Below, in pieces: positions 58,528 to 64,000 of a DNA stretch of 64,000 nucleotides; the stretch's first letter is position 1; every line of letters starts with the position of its first letter. The stretch is taken from positions 26,267 to 90,266 of the forward strand of contig JAIQFX010000008.1 of NCBI GenBank assembly GCA_020073005.1, read 5' to 3'. The DNA is from Terriglobia bacterium. Lineage in GTDB: Bacteria; Acidobacteriota; Vicinamibacteria; Vicinamibacterales; CAVVIG01. Below the pieces are notes generated by a model. That model was not told where the DNA came from and searched no databases. It was given only the letters and a program-made list of their open reading frames with translations. A program made the position numbers and the translations under genes.

Positions 58528-60444
58528 ATGAGGGACTTGCTTCACGACTATTTCGACGGCCGCCTCACCCGGCGCACATTCTTCAGTCGCCTCATGGCGA
58601 CCGGACTCACGGCGGCGGCCGCCAAGTCCGTCGTCGAGGCCGCGGACTTCGGCACGATGCCGGAGGCGCCCCCGGCCGCGCCCGCGTTCAGCGGCACCGG
58701 CGGCGAGCTCCTCGTCGAACAGATCAAGGCGGCGGGATCGAAGTACATCTTCACGAACCCCGGCTCGCTGGAGGTCGCGTTCTTCGACGCGCTGGTCGAT
58801 CGGCCCGAGCTCGAGGTCGTCGTCGGCCTGCACGAAGGGATCGTCATCGGCATGGCCGACGCGTATCACAAGGTGTCGCGGCAGCCGACGTTCGTGAACG
58901 TGCACGCCGCGGTCGGCACGGCGCAGATGGCGGGGCAGCTCTACAACGCGCACTTCGACGGATCGGGGCTGATCGTCACGGCCGGCATGAGCGACAACAC
59001 GATCGGCAGCGACGACATGGTGCTCGCGCCGCGCCCGGGCTTCAGCCAGTCCGAGATCAACCGGCAGTTCACGAAGATCGCGTGGGACGTGCGCACCGGC
59101 TCGTCGACGGCGCTGGCGATTCGCCGCGCCTACAAACTCGCGGCGACGCCGCCCGGCGGTCCCGTGTACGTCGCCTTCTCGACACGCGCCTTGACCGAAC
59201 AAGTGAAAGGCGACGTGCTGCCGAAGGAAGCGTTCCTGTTCGAGGCGAGACCGCGGGCCGCGGCCGATCAGGTCCAGCGAGCGGCGCGACTGCTCGTCGA
59301 GGCGAAGCGTCCGGTCGCGCTCCTGGGTGACGAAGTGTTCAAGGCCGACGCGACGGCCGCCGCGGTCGCGCTGTGCGAGATGCTCGGCCTGCCGATCGTC
59401 ACGCCGAATCTGCCCGGCTTCAATTACCTGTCAGCCGCGCACCCGCAGTATCTCGGGACGCGGTTCGGCGGCGATCGGCCGTATCCCTACAGCGGTGCAG
59501 ATCTCATCATTCAAATCGGATCGCGCGAGTCCGGCGGCGCACCGGATTCCTCGGGCGACGCGCCGCGGTACATCGCGGTCGGCCTCGACACGAACATGAT
59601 GGGCCGCACGCGCGGCCTGGATCTCGCCGTCGTCGGCGACGTGAAGTCGACGGTCGCGGATCTCACCGCCGCGGTGAACGCGCTCGTGACGAGAGATCGC
59701 TTGACGAGGATTCGCGACGAGCGGATGGCGGTGATTCGTCCGGCTGTCGCGGCGGCGAACGCCGAGCGCCTGGCGCAGGCGCGGAAGACGTTCAATCAGC
59801 CGGTGATCCATCCCGACCAGCTCGGCTACGAAATGGAGCAGTGCCTCGAGAAGAACGCGCTCCTCGTGACGGAGAATGCGCCTGGCCTTCAGGGCAAGCA
59901 CGATTTCCTGAGCTACGGGCCGCGTCCCGATCAGAAGCAGAACATCGGTCACGGCGGCGGCTCGCTCGGCTGGGGCGTCGGCGCGTCGGTCGGCGCGAAA
60001 CTGGCTGCTCCCGATCGGCAGGTCGTGCTGAGCATCGGCGACGGATCGGTCATGTACAGCGGCGGCGGATTCTGGTCGATGGCGCGCCATCAGACGGCGG
60101 TGCTGACGATCGTCTGGAACAATCACAACTACCAGACCGTGCGCAACGGCGCGTATCGCTACAACAAGCGCATGACCGAGACCGGAAAGTATCCCGGCCT
60201 TTACCTCGGCGATCCCGACATCGATTTCGTGAAGCTAGCCGAGAGTCAGGGCGTGCAAGGGGAGCGTGTGACGAGCGCGAGCGACATCGCGACGGCGTTG
60301 AAGAAGGGGACTGCGGCAACACGCGCCGGCAATCCGTACCTGCTCGAGTTCGTCGTCTCGCGCACCGGCGGCGGCGCCGAGTCGACGTGGTACCAGAAAG
60401 TCAGGCCCGGCGGCGCGAGGACCGCGACGTCAACCCTGATGTAG
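58528..60444 (+). CDS. ThDP-dependent decarboxylase-like enzyme with Tat-like signal
   Basis: This is 638 aa from the ATG at 58528. The N-terminus has a twin-arginine motif (RLTRRTFFSRLMATGLTAAAAKSVVEA), unusual for this family. The catalytic Glu is in GLHEGIVIGMADAY. NVHAAVGTAQMAG matches the active-site His segment of benzoylformate decarboxylases. The ThDP/Mg motif GDGS...NN is near the C-terminus (GDGSVMYS...IVWNN). The central domain binds no obvious FAD. The likely reaction is 2-oxo acid decarboxylation. It is divergent from the FMN hydroxyacid oxidase. A folded cofactor-loaded enzyme in the periplasm is an inference that needs testing. Confidence 0.9.
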   Translation: MRDLLHDYFDGRLTRRTFFSRLMATGLTAAAAKSVVEAADFGTMPEAPPAAPAFSGTGGELLVEQIKAAGSKYIFTNPGSLEVAFFDALVDRPELEVVVGLHEGIVIGMADAYHKVSRQPTFVNVHAAVGTAQMAGQLYNAHFDGSGLIVTAGMSDNTIGSDDMVLAPRPGFSQSEINRQFTKIAWDVRTGSSTALAIRRAYKLAATPPGGPVYVAFSTRALTEQVKGDVLPKEAFLFEARPRAAADQVQRAARLLVEAKRPVALLGDEVFKADATAAAVALCEMLGLPIVTPNLPGFNYLSAAHPQYLGTRFGGDRPYPYSGADLIIQIGSRESGGAPDSSGDAPRYIAVGLDTNMMGRTRGLDLAVVGDVKSTVADLTAAVNALVTRDRLTRIRDERMAVIRPAVAAANAERLAQARKTFNQPVIHPDQLGYEMEQCLEKNALLVTENAPGLQGKHDFLSYGPRPDQKQNIGHGGGSLGWGVGASVGAKLAAPDRQVVLSIGDGSVMYSGGGFWSMARHQTAVLTIVWNNHNYQTVRNGAYRYNKRMTETGKYPGLYLGDPDIDFVKLAESQGVQGERVTSASDIATALKKGTAATRAGNPYLLEFVVSRTGGGAESTWYQKVRPGGARTATSTLM

Positions 60445-60478
60445 ATCGTCCGCGCGCCGACAGCGCGAGGCTTCTGCG

Positions 60479-61393
60479 TCAGCGATGCTTGATGAACGTG
60501 CCGTCGCGCAGCTCGTTGTAGGCGCGCTGCAGTTCCTCGTCGGTGTTCATGACGATGGGTCCGTACCACGCGACGGGCTCCTCGAGCGGCCTGCCGGAGA
60601 TCAGCAGGAAGCGGATGCCTTCGTCGCCGGCTTGCACGGTGATCTCGTCGCCGCTGTCGAAGAGGACCAGCGATCGATTGCCCGTCAGCTCACGCCGCGT
60701 GTCGTCGGCCGCGCCGCTTGTGCCGACGCGCTCGGTCATGATGCCGCGCGGCTGCGACGCGTCGCGGAACGTTCCTGATCCGGCGAACACGTACGCGAAC
60801 GCGTGACGCGATGATTCGATCGGCAGCGTCTTCCTGACGCCAGGCGGAATCGAGACGTCCAGATAGCGCGGATCCGCGGCGACGCCTTCGACCGGACCGC
60901 TCTTGCCCCAGAAATCTCCGCAGATGACGCGCACGTGCGTGCCGTCATCGTCGGTGACGTCCGGGATGTCGTTCGCGACGATGTCCTGATAGCGAGGCGC
61001 CGTCATCTTCAGCGCGGCGGGAAGATTCGCCCACAACTGGAAGCCGTGCATCCGGCCCTTGGCGTCGCCGGTCGGCATTTCCTGATGCATGATGCCGCTG
61101 CCCGCCGTCATCCACTGCACGTCGCCCGCGCCCATCGCTCCCTTGTTGCCGAGGCTGTCGCCGTGCGTCACCGTGCCGGCGAGGACGTAGGTGATCGTCT
61201 CGATGCCGCGATGCGGATGCCACGGGAACCCGGCCAGGTAGTCCGACGGGTTGTCGCCGCGGAAATCATCGAACAGCAGAAACGGATCGAAATCCGACGT
61301 CTTGCCGAAGCCGAAGGCGCGGCGCAGGTGCACGCCGGCGCCTTCGAGCGTGGGCTTCGATTGCGTGATGGACTTGATGGGCCGGATCGACAT
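60479..61393 (-). CDS. Pirin family protein
   Basis: This is a 304-aa protein made of two cupin barrels. The N-terminal metal site has FPWHPHRGIETITYVLAGTVTHGDS and IMHQEMP with the His/His/His/Glu set. VQWMTAGSGIMHQEMP and LWANLPAALKMTAPRYQDI are family marks. The C-terminal barrel (GGSGTF-like VFAGSGTFRD, FLLISGRPLEEPVAWYGPIVMNT) is typical. Some pirins are quercetin 2,3-dioxygenases, others regulators; activity here is unknown. Same strand as the next two genes; the gap to 61403 is 9 bp. Confidence 0.93.
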   Translation of the reverse strand: MSIRPIKSITQSKPTLEGAGVHLRRAFGFGKTSDFDPFLLFDDFRGDNPSDYLAGFPWHPHRGIETITYVLAGTVTHGDSLGNKGAMGAGDVQWMTAGSGIMHQEMPTGDAKGRMHGFQLWANLPAALKMTAPRYQDIVANDIPDVTDDDGTHVRVICGDFWGKSGPVEGVAADPRYLDVSIPPGVRKTLPIESSRHAFAYVFAGSGTFRDASQPRGIMTERVGTSGAADDTRRELTGNRSLVLFDSGDEITVQAGDEGIRFLLISGRPLEEPVAWYGPIVMNTDEELQRAYNELRDGTFIKHR

Positions 61394-61402
61394 GGGGTCC
61401 CC

Positions 61403-61900
61403 CTATTTCGGATTCACGGAGCGATACGCCGCGATGAACTGATCGACGAACTCGGTCACGCGATCGGTGACGGCGCTGCGCACCAGTGTCTGCCCCGCGA
61501 GGCCCAGCCGGTTGAGGCTCCACGTCGGACACTGCAATGGTGTCCGCGTCTTGAGCCCGCGCGGCAGCGTGACTTCCTGCATCAACGACACGTCGACGAG
61601 ATAGGGCAGCGGCAGCGACGCGCCGGCATCGGCGACCGTCACGTGCACGTACACATACGCGTCGGCGTCTTCGATAATCGAGATGCCGGCCTGCCGCAGC
61701 CGCCGCGTCACCTCCGATTGCAGCGCGGCCGTCGTCAGCCCGTTCTTCTCCGCGATCGGCGACAGGCCCTCGACGACGACGCTCATCGTCGTCAGGCCGG
61801 TCAGCGTCGCGCGTTCGATCGCGGAATCAGCGGCCGCCGCTGGACGCGGCAGGCCGATCAGACTACCGAGCAGCAGAGCGTATGTAATGGTAAGACGCAT
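61403..61900 (-). CDS. Secreted protein of unknown function
   Basis: This is a 165-aa protein with a signal peptide (RLTITYALLLGSLIGLPRPAAAA). The mature part starts with a beta strand (TTMSVVVEGLSPIAEKNGLT), then a helix-strand pattern (LQSEVTRRLRQAGISIIEDADAYVYVHVTV) as in small periplasmic DUF-type proteins. It ends FIAAYRSVNPK. No family is recognised. It lies 9 bp upstream of pirin on the same strand, so co-expression is likely. Confidence 0.7.
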   Translation of the reverse strand: MRLTITYALLLGSLIGLPRPAAAADSAIERATLTGLTTMSVVVEGLSPIAEKNGLTTAALQSEVTRRLRQAGISIIEDADAYVYVHVTVADAGASLPLPYLVDVSLMQEVTLPRGLKTRTPLQCPTWSLNRLGLAGQTLVRSAVTDRVTEFVDQFIAAYRSVNPK

Positions 61901-61928
61901 GTGAAGCCCCCTTGGATTCGCAGTCGGC

Positions 61929-61950
61929 GGCGGGTCCAGAAGGACCCGCC
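61929..61950 (-). terminator. Hairpin between monooxygenase-like and unknown genes
   Basis: A perfect 9-bp stem GGCGGGTCC / GGACCCGCC with 4-nt loop AGAA lies 8 bp past the stop of the copper-protein gene. No T-run. Likely an intrinsic terminator or processing hairpin. Confidence 0.5.
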
Positions 61951-61957
61951 CTGCACA

Positions 61958-63442
61958 TCATCCGCGGCCGCGACGGCCGCGGCCGCGATTCAGCCACTGA
62001 AGGAAACGGCCGAGATCGGGACTCGCCATCGCCGTGTCGCGCAGATGTTCGGCGTAGGACTGGCGCAGCCGTGGCAGGTCCGCCTCGTCCGCGGCGACGA
62101 CCTGCAGGTTGACGCTGCCCATTTCGTCGGTGGACTGCTCGCCCCACGAGACGCGGCGCGGCGGCGTGTTCGGATTGCGCGGGTTCGCGCTCGAGTTGTC
62201 GTAGCTGATGGTCGCGTGCAGCACCGTGCCTTTCGGCAGCGCCACGTAATCCTTGAACGCGTACTGCTCCTGCCACGAGAAATCCCAGTCCTCAATCCAC
62301 AGCAGCGTCTTCACCGCGCCATCCGGAAACGTCGCGGTCAGCTTCATTTCCTTCGCGAGATAGTGCGCGTGCGCCGCCACGTCGAACGCCTTCACGTCCA
62401 CCGGCAGCGTGAACCAGTCGTCGAGCGTGTAATGCGCCTCGCCGGCGGGAATGTGAATGCCGGAGAGCACGCCGAAGAGCGGCGGCAGCATGATGCCGCT
62501 GAATCTCTTCGCCGGCGGTTTCTTCGCGAAGTACAAACCGACGGTCGACGCTTCCTGCTCCGGCTTGCCGGACGGATGGAAGTGCGTCGACAGAATCAGG
62601 TCGGAATGCTTCGGCACGAGGTACGCGAGCCCGTCGGGCAACTCCCGCGCCTGCGCGCCGACGGCCCAGCCGCCGAGGTTGTTGGCCGTGCGGCTGATCG
62701 CGCTGAGGTCGGGTGTCGCGCCGAGCGCAGGGCCACCGCCGCCGCGTCCGGTGAACAGACCCAGCAGTCCCGCGAGTCCGACGCTGCCGCCCATCGTCCC
62801 GCCGTAGCCGGGCAGGGGATCGCGCTCGTCGGCGACTCGCGCCGCGCCCGTGTCGTCGAGGAAGAACAGGCTGTGATGGACGACGCCGCGCGCCGACGGA
62901 CGGAAGTCGATCGCCGAGACCCACGTGTCCTCGGTGAGATCCAGCGGAAGCACGAAGTTGCGATAGATGTCCGGGCCGTCCGCGCGAACCGTGAACGGCT
63001 CGGGCATCGACACGATCAGATCCGGCTTGCCGAGTTGCCAGCCCGCCGTGAACGCCGGCGGCGCGGGCGCGCGGCTCGCATCGCCTTCCGGGGCGCCGGC
63101 GTCCGCCCACTGCTTCAGCGTCGCGATGTCCGCATCGCTCAGGCGGCGCGCGTTGCGGAATTCATAGTCGCTGGTCCCCGCCTTCCACGGCGGCATGCGG
63201 TGCGCGGAAGTGACCTTCGCGATCAACGTCGCGCGCTGCTTCACGTCCGCGTACGTCAGGAGCGGGAAGGGCGCCGCTTCGCCCGGACGATGGCAGGATG
63301 CGCAGTGCGCGTAGACGATGGGCGCGACGTGTTCGGAGAACGTGATTGCGTCCGCGGCGCGCACGTGCGGCTGCGTCGCAAGGACGCTGAGTCCGGCCGC
63401 GAGGCCGGCCGCGCCGATCACTGCGCTCGTGCGAGCGATCAC
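61958..63442 (-). CDS. Cytochrome c + copper type II monooxygenase-like fusion, secreted
   Basis: This is a 494-aa protein. Signal peptide (TSAVIGAAGLAAGLSVLATQPHVRA). The N-terminal cytochrome domain has CASCH near residue 46 and HRMPPWK downstream. The rest resembles copper type II, ascorbate-dependent monooxygenases: GVVHHSLFFLDD (Cu-binding His pair), LILSTHFHPSG and AHAHYLAKEM. These relatives hydroxylate small molecules. Fusion to a heme c domain gives an electron supply in place of ascorbate (inference). The GRGRRGRG tail is low complexity. Confidence 0.88.
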   Translation of the reverse strand: MIARTSAVIGAAGLAAGLSVLATQPHVRAADAITFSEHVAPIVYAHCASCHRPGEAAPFPLLTYADVKQRATLIAKVTSAHRMPPWKAGTSDYEFRNARRLSDADIATLKQWADAGAPEGDASRAPAPPAFTAGWQLGKPDLIVSMPEPFTVRADGPDIYRNFVLPLDLTEDTWVSAIDFRPSARGVVHHSLFFLDDTGAARVADERDPLPGYGGTMGGSVGLAGLLGLFTGRGGGGPALGATPDLSAISRTANNLGGWAVGAQARELPDGLAYLVPKHSDLILSTHFHPSGKPEQEASTVGLYFAKKPPAKRFSGIMLPPLFGVLSGIHIPAGEAHYTLDDWFTLPVDVKAFDVAAHAHYLAKEMKLTATFPDGAVKTLLWIEDWDFSWQEQYAFKDYVALPKGTVLHATISYDNSSANPRNPNTPPRRVSWGEQSTDEMGSVNLQVVAADEADLPRLRQSYAEHLRDTAMASPDLGRFLQWLNRGRGRRGRG

Positions 63443-63467
63443 GGATCAAGTATACGCGTGGCCCGTT

Positions 63468-63833
63468 CTATCCCGTCGAGAGCACGAATCGGTTGCCGTC
63501 GCCGTCCTTGAAGATCGCGACCGTGCCCCAGTCGGCCTTCGTCGGCTCCTGTACGAACTCGACGCCGCGCGCCTTCATCTCTTTCGCCGTGGCCTCGACG
63601 TCGTCGGCCATGAATGAAATGTTCATGAAACCGCCGAGCATCTTCTCCTGTCCCTCCGCGGTGAACAGCACGAGCCGCGTGTCCGCGCGCGGGATGCCCA
63701 GCTCGATCCACCGCTGCGTGCCGTCGAACGGCGCGTCGGTGATCACCTTGAAGCCGAGCTTCTTCGTGTAGAACTCGAGCGCCGCATCCTGATTCCGCGT
63801 CGGCACGCTGACGAACTTGATGGCCTTGATCAT
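63468..63833 (-). CDS. Small VOC/glyoxalase-fold protein
   Basis: This is 121 aa from the ATG at 63833, with AAGGAGA upstream; the longer frame is not coding. One VOC unit: IKFVSVPTRNQDAALEFYTKKLGFKVITDAPFDGTQRWIELGIP, then RLVLFTAEGQE and NISFMADDVEATAKEMKARGVEFVQEPTKADWGTVAIFKDGDGNRFVLSTG. Ligand positions suit the glyoxalase/bleomycin-resistance branch. No signal peptide, so cytoplasmic. It is the third VOC gene in the window. Confidence 0.9.
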   Translation of the reverse strand: MIKAIKFVSVPTRNQDAALEFYTKKLGFKVITDAPFDGTQRWIELGIPRADTRLVLFTAEGQEKMLGGFMNISFMADDVEATAKEMKARGVEFVQEPTKADWGTVAIFKDGDGNRFVLSTG

Positions 63834-63923
63834 TCCGTCTCCTTGCGTGAATCGTCTGCGAAAGCATGATTGTCGGCAAGGCGTGCATTGTCTACTATGG
63901 CAGGCATTGCCAGAGGAGTTCCC

Positions 63924-64000
63924 GTGACCAGCGCGACGACGATTTCGATTGACGCCTATCTCCTCGACACACTGATGCGCGATCTCGTCGGCCACGACCG
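63924..64000 (+). CDS. N-terminal fragment of a protein cut by the window edge
   Basis: GTG at 63924 with GAGGAG upstream opens 25 codons: TSATTISIDAYLLDTLMRDLVGHD. The helix-rich start resembles small winged-helix regulators, but too little is visible to name it. Confidence 0.55.
   Translation, partial: MTSATTISIDAYLLDTLMRDLVGHD

Overview
The window is GC-rich, densely coded bacterial DNA, most likely from an Acidobacteriota chromosome, probably a Vicinamibacteria-type soil lineage. The evidence is an ADOP/MacB-like orphan permease without an ATPase partner, an ECF sigma factor paired with a Ser/Thr kinase-TPR protein, a DUF5916 outer-membrane protein, and many secreted proteins with VOC, metallo-beta-lactamase, cytochrome c or copper-monooxygenase folds. 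The taxonomic call is inferred from gene families only.

Layout. 1-6.2 kb: a glycan/envelope group (GT2 glycosyltransferase, large GT-C-like membrane protein, beta-helix protein, sodium symporter, SpsF-like cytidylyltransferase). 6.3-9.4 kb: an exported HetC-like/VWA protein and a small membrane protein. 9.5-12.8 kb: the ADOP permease and a ribbon-helix-helix gene pair. 12.8-24.2 kb: an apparent genomic island at tRNA-Lys(CTT). Both ends carry decayed integrase C-termini beside tRNA-Lys sequence, and an IS5-type element sits at the right end. Its cargo is a kinase-TPR gene, an ECF sigma gene and a 2028-aa secreted repeat protein. 24.3-31.2 kb: two tRNA-Arg genes, a LigD-type DNA ligase, a cupin, a sulfite-oxidase-like molybdoenzyme, an HD-GYP/GAF/GGDEF protein and a GNAT enzyme. 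31.2-37.6 kb: an AT-rich spacer, an ExeA-like ATPase, tRNA-His, a frameshifted hybrid histidine kinase and a response regulator with a zinc-finger-like tail. 37.5-46.4 kb: an octaheme cytochrome with a TlpA thioredoxin, a HAD hydrolase, a DUF5916 protein, a TPR-thioredoxin interrupted by an in-frame TGA, an SGNH hydrolase and DAHP synthase. 46.4-64 kb: two VOC/MBL gene pairs, small secreted proteins, a cytochrome c'-like protein, two tandem zinc metalloproteases, an FMN hydroxyacid oxidase beside a Tat-exported-looking ThDP decarboxylase, pirin, a cytochrome-copper monooxygenase and a further VOC protein.

The two strongest non-routine signals follow. (1) A candidate selenoprotein at 42797-44266: a TGA codon replaces the first Cys of a thioredoxin CxxC. 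The frame stays open for 112 codons afterwards, and a 6-bp hairpin with G and U in its loop lies where a bacterial SECIS is expected. (2) A dispersed family of degenerate 7-bp tandem repeats occurs in spacers (24452-24557, 24642-24676, 26815-26849, 33104-33138, 49875-49902, 50277-50304) and has also expanded inside the ligD coding sequence.
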